Shown here piece after piece: positions 9,680-18,048 of a stretch of 64,000 nt of DNA (positions within the stretch are counted from its first letter, which is position 1; every line of letters starts with the position of its first letter). Below the pieces are notes generated by a model. The model searched no databases and was not told where the DNA came from. It saw only the letters and a program-made list of their open reading frames with translations. The translations under genes were made by a program, and so were the position numbers. Source of the DNA: JACOTK01 sp963743945 (GTDB lineage Bacteria > Actinomycetota > Acidimicrobiia > Acidimicrobiales > CADCSY01); NCBI GenBank assembly GCA_963743945.1, contig CAVURO010000006.1, positions 1 to 64,000 of the forward strand. The letters run 5' to 3'.

Positions 9680-9806
9680 AAAAGTGAGCTTAGACCTCAC
9701 ATTGGTAGAGCAATCTGTCGAATCTCGAAACTCCCACTGCACTTATTGCGTTTGGTGGTAGAGTGGCGGGATATCCCGACGAGCCAGGCAGGTGAAGCGA
9801 TGAGCG

Positions 9807-10277
9807 ATGTGCTCGAAGTTCGGCCAGGAGCAGTGCGACCCGAAGATCTCGATGCCTTTCGAGCGCGCACTCGAACGCGTGGTCGCCCAAGTCGGACAAA
9901 CGCCATGCCTCGGCACGCCAGTCGGACAAACGGCACGCCTCGTCGGGCCCGACGGCATCGCGATCGAGTTGCCCGAGGGCATCCATGACCTGCTCGTCTC
10001 CATCGTCGAGAACCTCAAGGCGGGCAACGGCGTCTCGGTTATCCCGATGCACGCCGAACTCACGACCGTCGAGGCCGCCGAGATCCTGAACGTGAGCCGT
10101 CCATTCCTCATCAAGCAGATCGAGGCAGGCGAGCTCCCCCACCACATGGTTGGGACACATCGGCGTCTGCGGTTGGCAGACGTGCTCGCCTACCGCGACC
10201 GGGTCGACGCCGAGGCGGAGGATGCGCTGTCCGCTATGACGGCTGAGGCCGAGGACCTCGGCCTCTACGACGAGTAG
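9807..10277 (+). CDS. Helix-turn-helix (excisionase-type) antitoxin paired with PIN toxin
   Basis: 156 residues in this frame. The C-terminal part contains ELTTVEAAEILNVSRPFLIK and QIEAGELPHHMVGTHRRLRL, an excisionase/MerR-like DNA-binding fold that is standard for antitoxins of this two-gene type. The N-terminal part is abnormal: a likely start at 9799 in another frame reads MSDVLEVRPGAVRPEDLDAF before homology moves into this frame near 9860, and a short repeat (AGTCGGACAAACG twice, 30 bp apart, from about 9893) has added the residues VGQTPCLGTPVGQT. Expression from the internal ATG at 9807 is possible. The gene ends 14 bases before the PIN toxin. Confidence 0.7.
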   Translation: MCSKFGQEQCDPKISMPFERALERVVAQVGQTPCLGTPVGQTARLVGPDGIAIELPEGIHDLLVSIVENLKAGNGVSVIPMHAELTTVEAAEILNVSRPFLIKQIEAGELPHHMVGTHRRLRLADVLAYRDRVDAEAEDALSAMTAEAEDLGLYDE

Positions 10278-10291
10278 CTCCGGCCGATCCG

Positions 10292-10834
10292 TTGGCCGGC
10301 TACGTCGTCGTCCTCGACGCGAACGTCCTCTACGGGATCGATGTGACCGACCTGATGGCGACAATGGCCACTCGCCGCCTGTTCCGTCCTCACTGGTCCC
10401 CGCAGATCCTCGACGAGGTCACGCGCAATCTGAACGCGCGATCCGACCTCGATCCCGCCGCAATCCAGCGTCGAATCGGCCACTTGAATCGTGCGTTGGC
10501 CCATGCGCTGGTGGACGTACCCGACGCGCTGATCGATGCGATGCCAGTCAACGAGAAGGACCGCCACGTCCTTGCGTTGGCTGTTCACATCGGTGCACCC
10601 ACGATCGTCAGCGACAACCTCAAGGACTTTCCTCCCGAGCTTTGCGAACCGTACGATGTCGAAGCCGTCAGTGCTGACGCCTTCACGCTCGCGCAGGTCC
10701 ACCTCCACCGGGATGGCGTGCTCGCGAGCATCGACGCTATGGCCACCCGTCGACGACGGCACCCGAAAACGAGGGCGGACATCATCGAGCGTCTGCGAGC
10801 CCTCTTGCCCACCGCGATGGCGGAATTGGACTGA
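10292..10834 (+). CDS. PIN-domain toxin (VapC-like ribonuclease)
   Basis: 180 residues from a TTG at 10292. The PIN fold is seen in YVVVLDANVLYG with the first metal-binding Asp, an internal Glu in LDEVTRNL, and the distal acidic pair in NEKDRHVLALAVHIGAPTIV followed by SDNLKDFP. The spacing fits the PIN family with an extended C-terminal helical segment (to residue 180), as found downstream of excisionase-type antitoxins. PIN toxins cleave RNA in a metal-dependent way and are blocked by the cognate antitoxin. It follows the HTH antitoxin at 14 bases, so co-transcription is likely. All acidic positions are present and the gene looks intact. Confidence 0.8.
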   Translation: MAGYVVVLDANVLYGIDVTDLMATMATRRLFRPHWSPQILDEVTRNLNARSDLDPAAIQRRIGHLNRALAHALVDVPDALIDAMPVNEKDRHVLALAVHIGAPTIVSDNLKDFPPELCEPYDVEAVSADAFTLAQVHLHRDGVLASIDAMATRRRRHPKTRADIIERLRALLPTAMAELD

Positions 10835-11038
10835 TCAAGCCCAGCGCATCGCCCCTTCGACATCGAATTCTTCGACATCAGAGATCTCGCGGTCGACGAA
10901 GCGGGGATCGTTGCCATACGCGTCGAGCACACGCCGCAGCTCGTCAAGAAACCGCGCAGTCAGCGAAGTGGCAGGTGCGAGGGGCGTGAACACGGGAGCA
11001 GAGTGCGCTCGGTCGGCTCGACTGGCACCTGGTGCCAT
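10835..11038 (-). CDS. Small hypothetical protein or C-terminal remnant
   Basis: 67 residues from ATG at 11038, ending right at the stop of the convergent PIN gene. The second half (LTARFLDELRRVLDAYGND then EISDVEEFDVEGAMRWA) is amphipathic and acidic and looks like a genuine protein tail; the first 25 residues are less convincing. I do not recognise the family. It may be the end of a lost antitoxin-like gene. Confidence is low because it lies inside a decayed stretch. Confidence 0.3.
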   Translation of the reverse strand: MAPGASRADRAHSAPVFTPLAPATSLTARFLDELRRVLDAYGNDPRFVDREISDVEEFDVEGAMRWA

Positions 11039-11040
11039 GG

Positions 11041-11740
11041 ATGCTAAAGCCAGCCTTCTCGTTCACCTGGCCAAGCCTTCCACGACCTCAGAACCGGTCG
11101 AGGCCGAGGTCTCGGTTGACTCTGCGGCCGACGGACTCGTTTTCTCTCGGGATGGTCATGGCTTCCGTCGTCGAGATCGTCGGCGCGCCGCATCGCGTTC
11201 GCCGGGCTCTTTCCGGAAAGCGGGGTGACGTCCACCGCACCCTGAAGAGGCCGCCGCAACCGGACATCGTGGTCGTCGACTACATGTCCGAATGCGGCCG
11301 ACAGGCCGCCGAGGAGGCAGGCGTCGGCTGGGCCGACGAGCATCGTGTGGCGGGATCCGATCTCCGGAGCTACCGAGCTCGCCGGCAAGTTCGAAGCCGC
11401 CGGCACGGCCGCCGCCGTGACCGGCGCGTTGGCGGCAACGGCGCTCGCCCCGTTCTCGATGACCATCGCCCCGCTCGTCTTGTACGTCGACGTCGACACC
11501 CCCGCGGAGCTGGAGGGCGTCTGCCGGGACCTGGGGCAACGTGTCGTGGACGGCGGTCGACTGCGCTTGGCGCCCTTCCCGACACCTTGTACCAGCGCGC
11601 TGGTCGACTCCATCGACGGCCTGCCGGTCGTCCCCTGGGCACGCGCCTACGCGGACGTCATCGACACCGGCGTCCGTGGTGACGACGTGGCGGAACACCT
11701 CGCCGAGGTCGAGCTGGCTCGGGTGGCAGGCGTTGGCTGA
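11041..11740 (+). pseudogene. Type IV antitoxin (AbiEi-like) gene, internally deleted and frameshifted (copy 1)
   Basis: Two blocks of one protein are present. The first, about 11153-11340, contains VVEIVGAPHRVRRAL and PDIVVVDYMSECGRQAAEEA ending GVGWADE, the N-terminal half of a large actinobacterial antitoxin family. The second, 11345-11740 in another frame, starts MWRDPISGATELAGKFEAAG and continues LYVDVDTPAELEGV to VPWARAYADVIDTGVRGDD, the C-terminal half. The middle of a normal protein (the second winged helix, about 100 residues) is missing between them. The nucleotidyltransferase partner fragment follows directly. The C-terminal half is repeated about 0.8 kb downstream. Confidence 0.65.
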
Positions 11741-11940
11741 CACCGAGGAGACCCGCAGTCGCGTCGCCCGGGCTGCGGCCGAGCGGGCCCTCGTTCGTGT
11801 CGTGCACCACTACGGCGAGCGGCCCGAGTTCGTGGTCCTCGGCGGCTTGATGCCCGAGAGCGGAGCGCACTTCCCGGGAGCGCCCGTCGAAATCCGACTG
11901 GGTTCCGACCCGGGTTCGAGACGATGGCGTCATGAGCGAC
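11733..11940 (+). pseudogene. N-terminal fragment of an AbiEii-like nucleotidyltransferase toxin (copy 1)
   Basis: From a TTG at 11733 the frame reads MADTEETRSRVARAAAERAL and RVVHHYGERPEFVVLGGLMPE, the usual start of the toxin partner of this antitoxin family, where VVLGGLVP precedes the nucleotide-binding loop. After about 50 residues the normal continuation (THAGTTDVDVQVDL-type catalytic motif) is absent and the sequence turns into GC-rich non-homologous DNA. The start overlaps the antitoxin stop by 8 bases, as expected for a coupled toxin. Without the DVD motif it cannot be active. Confidence 0.6.
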
Positions 11941-12253
11941 GACAGCCCGGCGCCCCGGCCTTGGTCGTTCCACGGGTCCGAAACGGCCGGCGTGACCTTG
12001 GCATGACCCTACGGCTTGCGCGACAGCTTGCGGCGACGAGCGCCGTCATGCCGGCGTGGTCACGCGATGCTGAAGGGCTCGTTGCGCTCGTCGACAGAGA
12101 ATGCGTCAGGTGACGATGAATCGCCTCCCCCGTACGAGATCGCCAGGTAGCGCCGCTCAGCACCCAGGGTGACGACCCGTTCGAGGGTCGCCCTCGTGTC
12201 GGCTCGTATGACCACCCGGTGGTCGCCAGGCTCAAGGGGTAGGCGATAGCTCG

Positions 12254-12539
12254 ATGACCATCGCCCCGCTCGATGCGTTGTACGCTCGACGTCGACACCC
12301 CCGCGGAGCTGCAGGGCGTCTGCCGGGACCTGGGGCTACGTGTCGTGGACGGCGGTCGACTGCGCTTGGCGCCCTTCCCGACACCTTGTACGAGCGCGCT
12401 GGTCGACTCCGTCGACGGCCTGCCCGTCGTCCCCTGGGCACGCGCCTACGCAGATGTCATCGACACCGGCGTCCGTGGTGACGACGTGGCGGAACACCTC
12501 GCCGAGGTCGAGCCGGCTCGGGTGGCAGGCGATGGCTGA
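12254..12539 (+). pseudogene. C-terminal fragment of the AbiEi-like antitoxin (copy 2)
   Basis: This repeats the end of the antitoxin at 11461-11740: LDVDTPAELQGVCRDLG through APFPTPCTSALVDSVDG to VPWARAYADVIDTGVRGDD. It has no N-terminal half and no own promoter, having arisen by tandem duplication. A small insertion near its start (about 4 bases) breaks the frame relative to copy 1. Confidence 0.6.
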
Positions 12540-12648
12540 CACCGAGGAGACCCGCAGTCGCGTCGCCCGGGCTGCGGCCGAGCGGGCCCTCGTTCGTGTC
12601 GTGCACCACTACGGCGAGCGGCCCGAGTTCGTGGTCCTCGGCGGCTGA
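12532..12648 (+). pseudogene. N-terminal fragment of the AbiEii-like toxin (copy 2)
   Basis: The frame starts at ATG 12532 (TTG in copy 1) with MADTEETRSRVARAAAERAL and stops after FVVLGG at 12648, because one base is missing relative to copy 1. It is a second, shorter remnant of the same nucleotidyltransferase gene, made by the tandem duplication. Confidence 0.6.
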
Positions 12649-12857
12649 TGCCCGAGAGCGGAGCGCACTTCCCGGGAGCGCCCGTCGAAATCCGACTGGG
12701 TTCCGACCCGGGTTCGAGATGATGGCGTCATGAGCGACGACAGCCCGGTGCCTCGGCCTTGGTCGTTCCACGGGTCCGAAACGGCCGGCGTGACCTTGGC
12801 ATGACACTACGGCTTGCGCGACAGGTTGCGGCGACGAGCGCCGTCATGCCCGCGTGG

Positions 12858-13697
12858 TCACGCGATGCCGAAGGGCTCGTTGCGCTCGTCGACAGAGAAT
12901 GCGGCAGGTGACGACGAATCGCCTCCCCAGTACGAGATCGCCAGGTAGCGCCGCTCAGCACCCAGGGTGACGACCCGTTCGTGGGTCGCCCCCGTGTCGG
13001 CTCGTATGACCACCCGGTGGTCGCCAGGCTCAAGGGGTAGGCGATAGCTGACGAACGTGTGCCCGCCCTCGACAGCGAAGGAACGCTCGATCATCACGTC
13101 GCCGTCGACGGTGACGGTCAGGCCGACCTCGGGGTCGTCGTGGCTCTGATTGCTCACGATCACGGCGAGTCCGAGCGGCGGCCGGTCCAACACCGCAGGG
13201 TCGAGTGGTGTGAAGTCTCGGATCTCGACGTGATAGGAGGGAAGTCCGCCGCTTCCGGTGACTGTGAAGGCGGCCGGGTAGCCGAAGGTCGCTTCAAAGG
13301 CGGCCGATGCCGCCCCGCTCGGGATCTCCCCATCCGCAGCGAGTGCCAGAGGCTCGTCGAGCATGGCGAAGGCACCGTCGATCATCGGCGGTGGGTACAT
13401 GCGGTACGGCTCGGCATCAGGGTCCTGAGGCTCAACCGCCAGGACTTCCTCGCCTTCCACGGTGACGCGGTAGATGCCGGCCATCAAGCACTTGCACTCC
13501 GTCTCGACGTCGTACGCATACGCCGCCGGCCGGGCGGCGATCCAAGCTGCTTCTCGCGCCACGATCGTGGCGCGATCAAGTTCGATCTCGTCGGCCCGAG
13601 CCTCCGCGACCTTGGCCTCGGTTGTGACGGGCATCGTGTCGGCACCACAGGCTGCGAGCACCAGCATCATCGCCCACGCAATCCTTCGCACCACCAC
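12858..13697 (-). CDS. Secreted lipoprotein with DUF6174-like domain
   Basis: About 279 residues from one of three adjacent GTG codons (13697, 13694, 13691). The N-terminus RRIAWAMMLVLAACGAD is a lipoprotein signal with lipobox LAAC, so the mature protein begins at the Cys and is anchored in the outer face of the membrane. Residues 45-110 contain YAYDVETECKCLMAG, then YRVTVEGEEVLAVEP, the Cys-rich DUF6174 pattern; function unknown. A second, beta-rich domain follows (VSNQSHDDPEVGLTVTVDG, then YRLPLEPGDHRVVI), resembling an immunoglobulin-like fold. The last 60 codons lie inside the tandem duplication and a copy without the rest of the gene is at about 12060-12249. Confidence 0.75.
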   Translation of the reverse strand: MVVRRIAWAMMLVLAACGADTMPVTTEAKVAEARADEIELDRATIVAREAAWIAARPAAYAYDVETECKCLMAGIYRVTVEGEEVLAVEPQDPDAEPYRMYPPPMIDGAFAMLDEPLALAADGEIPSGAASAAFEATFGYPAAFTVTGSGGLPSYHVEIRDFTPLDPAVLDRPPLGLAVIVSNQSHDDPEVGLTVTVDGDVMIERSFAVEGGHTFVSYRLPLEPGDHRVVIRADTGATHERVVTLGAERRYLAISYWGGDSSSPAAFSVDERNEPFGIA

Positions 13698-13810
13698 AGC
13701 TTGCACGATGCATTGGACGTCGTTGCCGCCACTTCTGGTTCCCGCCAACCAGAGGAGCGCCGCCTGTTGGCCGGCGTGGCCGATGCGGTACATCAGCTCT
13801 CACCGGCGCG

Positions 13811-14824
13811 TCACCGTTCGCGCTTGTGGCGTGATGCGACGTAATCGTCCACCCAAGCTCGGGTGCTTCGCCACTGTCCGTCCGGGCCCTTCTGGGCCTG
13901 GAGGCGGCTGCGGTTCGCCGCCACGCGCAGCGCTCCCTCGGTGAGCGTGTCGTTGCTGAGGGCAGCCAGGGGCACCAGGCGGTTGGGACCTGCCACTGCC
14001 GGGACGATGAAGCGGTAGAGGTTGTCGAGCACGGATCGAGCGATCATCTCGCCGAGCGGCCCTGGGTCGCCGGCGTCGGCCGACCGCAGCGCGTTGATGT
14101 ACCTCGTCCGATCGCGCTTGTAGATGATCGCGGGGGCGTAGCCGAGTCGGACGAGAACCAGGTTGAGCAGGAGTCGTCCGGTGCGACCGTTGCCGTCGAG
14201 GAACGGGTGGATGCGCTCGAAGCTGCCGTGGGCGCGCGCCAGCGCTTCAATGGGACGCTCTGCTTCGCGCACGTGACTCAACTCGTCCAGCCAGTTGCGA
14301 ACAGCTGCCGCCACATCCGTCCAGGACGGAGGGGTCATGCCGCCCGGGAAGGGGCGGATGTCGTGCTCACGGAAGCTGCCCGGCGCCTCGCGGTCCGTCG
14401 CGTCCGGATGAGGAGCGACGTCCCAGACGGGCCCGAGCGCCGTGGTGTGGACCTGGCGGACCTCGGTGATCGTGAGGAGCTCGCCATCGGTCCAGGCGCC
14501 CGGCTCCAGCGCTTGGCCATAGACCCACTTGGCGGCGGTGGCATAGCCCTGGACCTCCATGTACTCCTTGAGCTCCCTGTTTCCGACCGCAACGCCATCG
14601 GCCAAGAGCCGCTCGACCTGCTTGAGCACGAGGGTGTTGCCCTCGATCGCCGTGGAGTGATGAGCCTCCTCGTACCAGATCGTCGTCCAGATGCCCTCGG
14701 CCTCCACCGGGTTCGGGAGCCCACCCATCCGTTCGCGCAGCTCGGCAAACGCCACGACGAGGCGGTCGTAGATCGCTTGTCGTGAGGGACGTCCGACCAC
14801 TGGCTCTCCCGGAAGTGTACGCAC
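13811..14824 (-). CDS. Fic/DOC family protein with N-terminal inhibitory motif
   Basis: 337 residues from a GTG at 14824. The Fic core motif HPFLDGNGRTGR is at residues 206-217, with the catalytic His, the Asp/Asn phosphate-binding loop and both Arg present, so it should transfer AMP (or another nucleotide) from ATP to a protein hydroxyl. The N-terminal helix carries STAIEGN at 57-63, which matches the (S/T)xxxE(G/N) inhibitory motif of class II Fic proteins, meaning it is self-inhibited. The C-terminus has a winged-helix-like segment (NDTLTEGALRVAANRSRL). It is complete and stands alone; the putative promoter lies in the AT-richer stretch near 14830-14870. Confidence 0.85.
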   Translation of the reverse strand: MRTLPGEPVVGRPSRQAIYDRLVVAFAELRERMGGLPNPVEAEGIWTTIWYEEAHHSTAIEGNTLVLKQVERLLADGVAVGNRELKEYMEVQGYATAAKWVYGQALEPGAWTDGELLTITEVRQVHTTALGPVWDVAPHPDATDREAPGSFREHDIRPFPGGMTPPSWTDVAAAVRNWLDELSHVREAERPIEALARAHGSFERIHPFLDGNGRTGRLLLNLVLVRLGYAPAIIYKRDRTRYINALRSADAGDPGPLGEMIARSVLDNLYRFIVPAVAGPNRLVPLAALSNDTLTEGALRVAANRSRLQAQKGPDGQWRSTRAWVDDYVASRHKRER

Positions 14825-14991
14825 AGGCGTATTGTAACCGTACCGTACAAGTTCGTCGTTGCGCGATCAGCGCAGGACAAATCGAACCGTACAAGCGCCT
14901 GTGCCGGCGACGCTCAACAGCTGCAGCACGTGGATGGGTCAACCTCGTGACGGGCGACGAGAAGCAGCAGCGCGAGTAGCCCGACCGGGTT

Positions 14992-15441
14992 TCAGCCAAC
15001 GTTCGCGAGTGAGACCACGGTCCAGCGAAGCCCTTCCGCGTCGAGGACGGCAGGGAGGACTCCATTCGCAGCCGGCGCCGACAACCAGACCGTGGCACCC
15101 AGCAGGCGTGCCGCGGCGACAGCTTCGAGGTTGAGGAGATTCGTGACGCCGTGACGCCGTGACGCATCCGCCATCGCCGGCACCGTGGAGCGCGGATCAG
15201 GAAGTCCGATGTCCTCTCGCAGTTCGAGCAGGCTCAGGATCGCTCTCTCCTGCTCGCGCACGACCAGTTGCGCGAAGGGGCCGGACAAGTGACCCCCAGC
15301 ACCGGCAACCGCCGCTCGACACGCTCGGTAGTACCAATACGACGTCGTGAACATGCTCGGGCGACGCCGGCCCCGCGGGAGTCCAACCAACAGCTCCTCG
15401 ATGAGCAGGCGGTCGTCCAAGACCACAACCTCGGCCGCCAC
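14992..15441 (-). CDS. Probable PIN-like toxin paired with AbrB-type antitoxin
   Basis: About 149 residues from a GTG at 15441, chosen because it lies 7 bases after the antitoxin stop; longer starts would overlap the antitoxin. The protein opens with VAAEVVVLDDRLLIEELLVG, a beta strand ending in two Asp followed by a helix, like the first strand of a PIN-like fold. Later segments include a short SYWYYRACRAAVAGAGGHLSG part and a C-terminal NLLNLEAVAAARLLGATVWL, which in such proteins lines the active site. The catalytic set cannot be fully assigned from sequence. Pairing with a MazE/AbrB-type antitoxin strongly supports a toxin role. Confidence 0.6.
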   Translation of the reverse strand: MAAEVVVLDDRLLIEELLVGLPRGRRRPSMFTTSYWYYRACRAAVAGAGGHLSGPFAQLVVREQERAILSLLELREDIGLPDPRSTVPAMADASRRHGVTNLLNLEAVAAARLLGATVWLSAPAANGVLPAVLDAEGLRWTVVSLANVG

Positions 15442-15448
15442 CAGGCCG

Positions 15449-15688
15449 TTACTGGTCTGCGAGGTCCGGATCGGCGATGGCTGCGAGACCCTGGTCATAG
15501 CGGTCCGCCAATACACGCCGAAGTTCACGTCGAGCCACGGTCACTCCGCCCGGAACCATCAAGGCTGCGTCCCCCAGGTCGATGAAACCGACTTCACCAC
15601 CTTCGGCGATTCCCCAGCGATGCCGCAGCTCGGCCGGGAGGCTGGTCTGCCCTCGGTGTGAGACCTTGGCATTGCTCGTTGCGGTCAT
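15449..15688 (-). CDS. AbrB/MazE-type antitoxin
   Basis: About 79 residues from ATG at 15688 (MTATSNAKVSHRGQTSLP); an upstream in-frame ATG at 15709 is less likely. The swapped-hairpin AbrB domain is clear: KVSHRGQTSLPAELRHRWGI followed by GGEVGFIDLGDAALMVPGG. The C-terminal 30 residues (RRELRRVLADRYDQGLAAI) would bind the toxin. Such antitoxins repress their own promoter; the gap to the sulfatase contains TTGTACAGGCCATGAGTTAC, a likely control region. It forms a two-gene unit with the downstream PIN-like gene. Confidence 0.75.
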   Translation of the reverse strand: MTATSNAKVSHRGQTSLPAELRHRWGIAEGGEVGFIDLGDAALMVPGGVTVARRELRRVLADRYDQGLAAIADPDLADQ

Positions 15689-15774
15689 GGCATGCATTGT
15701 ACAGGCCATGAGTTACAAGGCGCCATGTGGCGATGGCGCCTCGCAACTCGCTCAACTCGGACTGCGGCCGACGG

Positions 15775-18048
15775 CTATTGAGCCGCGAGGCGGGCCTGCT
15801 CGAGGGCGGCGAGGACCGCCTCGGGATTGTAGGGTGCCGGCTCGCCGGGCGTGTAGGTGACCGAACGGAGATAGCCGGAGTAGGGGAAAGAGCCGTGGCG
15901 CTCGTAGACGGGCCAAACCACCGGTGAGCGGCGGTCGATGCCCACGTCGATCCCCTGGAACGGGGTGAGTCCGACGAGCATCTCGGTGCCGGGCAGCGAG
16001 CCTGCCGGCGAGCCATCGACCTCGACCGACCAGTCCCAGGTGAGGTCGGGCCCGGCGTCGGCGCGCAGGCCGACCATCGTGCTGCCGGCCGGCAGGGGTC
16101 CGGCGTCGACCAGGCGCAGCTCGCCGTACTGGTTGTAGGCGAAGTGCAGCCGGCCGTCCTCGACGAAGAGCGAGTAGCCGCCACCCTGGTCACCATGGGC
16201 GACGAGCACGCCCTGGTCGGCGGTTTCGTGCTCGAGGCGGACCTCGACGGTGAACGAGCGGAAGGCCACCAGCCGCTGGGAGCGATAGCGCTCCAACGAG
16301 GGCGTGCCGGGCAGGAGCGTCACCGGCTCCCGGAACGCCGCTTCCTGAGGCCGGCGGCGGAGCAGCAGGCCGGCGCCGTCGTCGAGCGGGAAGACGGCGT
16401 TGTCCCATGCCGCCTGTTCCCAGGCGTCGGCGAGCTCCCGCACCTTGTCGGGCCGCTCGGCCGAAAGGTCGGTGGTCTCGGTCGGATCGGCCGTGAGGTC
16501 GTAGAGCTCCCACGAGCCGTCGTCGAACGGCGTGCCCGGCCCGTGCAGGGTCACCAGCTTCCACCCCTCCCGGTAGAAGCTCCGGTTGCCGAGGCACTCC
16601 GAGTACTGCTCGAGATGGGTGCTCGTGGCACTGCCGTCACGGATCGACGGGGCGAAGCTGCGGCCGTCGCGCTCGCCCGGGTCGGCGATGTGGGCCAGAT
16701 CGAGGATCGTCGGCAGCAGGTCGTTCACGTACTGGTACTGGTGGCGAATCCTGCCCCGCTCCGACTCGGGGATCCCTGCCGGCCACGACACCACGAACGG
16801 CACCCGCACGCCGCCGGCGTGGGTGCCGGCCTTGTAGAGCCGGAAGGGCGTGTTCGACGCCATGCCCCAGCCCTTCGGGTAGTGCACGAGGGTCTGCGGC
16901 CCACCGATGAGGTCGGGGTCGCGTGGCACATCGAGCTCCCAGCCGGCGGCGCTGGGTCCGCCGAACTGCTTGAAGTAGCTGCGCGAGCCACGCTCGCCAC
17001 CTTCCTCGGTGCCCCCGTTGTCGGAGGTGAACAGCACGACGGTGTTGTCGAGATCGCCGAGCAGCTCGATGGTGGCGAGCAGGCGGGCCAGGTTCTGGTC
17101 GACGTTGTCGACCATTGCCGCGTAGACCTCCTGGTAGCGGGCGAACAGGGCCTGCTCGTCAGCCGGGAGGTCGGCCCACGGCCGCACGTCGTGACCGGGC
17201 TCGTGGTTACGGGGCGACAGCGCCGTGCCCTCGGGGAACAGGCCGATCTCGAGCTGCCGGGCGAAGCGCTGCTCGCGCAACGCGTCCCACCCGTCGCCGT
17301 AGCGGCCGTGGTGGCGAGCGATGTCGTCGGCCTTGGCTTGGAGCGGGCCGTGCACCGCTGCGTGGGCCAGGTAGAGGAAGAACGGCTTGGTGGCATCATG
17401 GGCCCGCAACGACTTCAGGAAGCTGATTGCCCGGTCGGTGATGTCGTCGGTGAAGTAGTAGCCCTCGGGGTACTCGTCAACCTCGACGGGGGAGTTGTCG
17501 CTCACCAGCCGGTGCGGGTGGTGGAGGTTGGTCAGCCCCTCGAGGATCCCGTAGAAGCGGTCGAAACCCCGCTGCAACGGCCACGACGCCCGCGCTGCGC
17601 CGTCGTGCATGGTGGCATCGCGGGTCAGGTGCCATTTGCCGACGGCGTAGGTGGCGTAGCCCGACGCCCGCAGCACCTCGGGCAGGGTGCGGACGTCGGG
17701 ACTGATCTCCATGGTCCAGCCGGGGAACCCGGGATCGAAGTTGGAGACGGACGCGAAGCCGGCCTTGTGGGGGTTGAGCCCTGTCTGGATGGCGGCCCGC
17801 GCCGGGGAGCACAGTGGCGCTGTGTGGTAGTTGGCGTAGCGAAGCCCGCCGGCCGCCAACCGGTCGAGCGTCGGGGTCGGGATCTCCGACCCGAAGGGTC
17901 CGATGTCGCTGAACCCCATGTCGTCAAGCAGCACCAGCACCACGTTCGGCGCACCATCCGGCGGCGTGACCGACGGCGGCCACCAGGGGGTCGACTCGCT
18001 CGCCAGCCGCTCGACACGCCCTTCGAATCCCGGGTACTCCCGACCCAT
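15775..18048 (-). CDS. Arylsulfatase (type I, formylglycine-dependent)
   Basis: 757 residues from ATG at 18048. The N-terminal metal-binding pair is in VVLVLLDDMGFSDIG (residues 37-50), and CSPARAAIQTG at 80-90 is the sulfatase signature, in which Cys80 is converted to formylglycine by a formylglycine-generating enzyme. A second motif, GKWHLTRD, and the C-terminal TSDNGGTEEGG complete the alkaline-phosphatase-like core. The 200-residue C-terminal extension is beta-rich (SLFVEDGRLHFAYNQYGEL) and may bind substrate. No signal peptide is seen, so it may act in the cytoplasm. It overlaps the remnant tauD by one base and is the last gene of the sulfonate/sulfate-ester operon, so it should release sulfate from sulfate esters. 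Confidence 0.9.
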   Translation of the reverse strand: MGREYPGFEGRVERLASESTPWWPPSVTPPDGAPNVVLVLLDDMGFSDIGPFGSEIPTPTLDRLAAGGLRYANYHTAPLCSPARAAIQTGLNPHKAGFASVSNFDPGFPGWTMEISPDVRTLPEVLRASGYATYAVGKWHLTRDATMHDGAARASWPLQRGFDRFYGILEGLTNLHHPHRLVSDNSPVEVDEYPEGYYFTDDITDRAISFLKSLRAHDATKPFFLYLAHAAVHGPLQAKADDIARHHGRYGDGWDALREQRFARQLEIGLFPEGTALSPRNHEPGHDVRPWADLPADEQALFARYQEVYAAMVDNVDQNLARLLATIELLGDLDNTVVLFTSDNGGTEEGGERGSRSYFKQFGGPSAAGWELDVPRDPDLIGGPQTLVHYPKGWGMASNTPFRLYKAGTHAGGVRVPFVVSWPAGIPESERGRIRHQYQYVNDLLPTILDLAHIADPGERDGRSFAPSIRDGSATSTHLEQYSECLGNRSFYREGWKLVTLHGPGTPFDDGSWELYDLTADPTETTDLSAERPDKVRELADAWEQAAWDNAVFPLDDGAGLLLRRRPQEAAFREPVTLLPGTPSLERYRSQRLVAFRSFTVEVRLEHETADQGVLVAHGDQGGGYSLFVEDGRLHFAYNQYGELRLVDAGPLPAGSTMVGLRADAGPDLTWDWSVEVDGSPAGSLPGTEMLVGLTPFQGIDVGIDRRSPVVWPVYERHGSFPYSGYLRSVTYTPGEPAPYNPEAVLAALEQARLAAQ

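Larger units (their letters stand above)
11455..13048 (+). repeat. Imperfect tandem duplication, two copies of about 795-799 bp
   Basis: Copy 1 spans 11455-12249 and copy 2 spans 12250-13048. They share nearly every base apart from a 4-base difference near 12280, a 1-base difference near 12646 and scattered substitutions. The junction lies at CTCGATGACCATCGCC, which occurs at the start of both copies. Each copy holds the C-terminal half of the antitoxin, the N-terminal toxin fragment, a non-coding stretch, and the 3' end of the lipoprotein gene; only in copy 2 does the last connect to a full gene. Confidence 0.85.
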
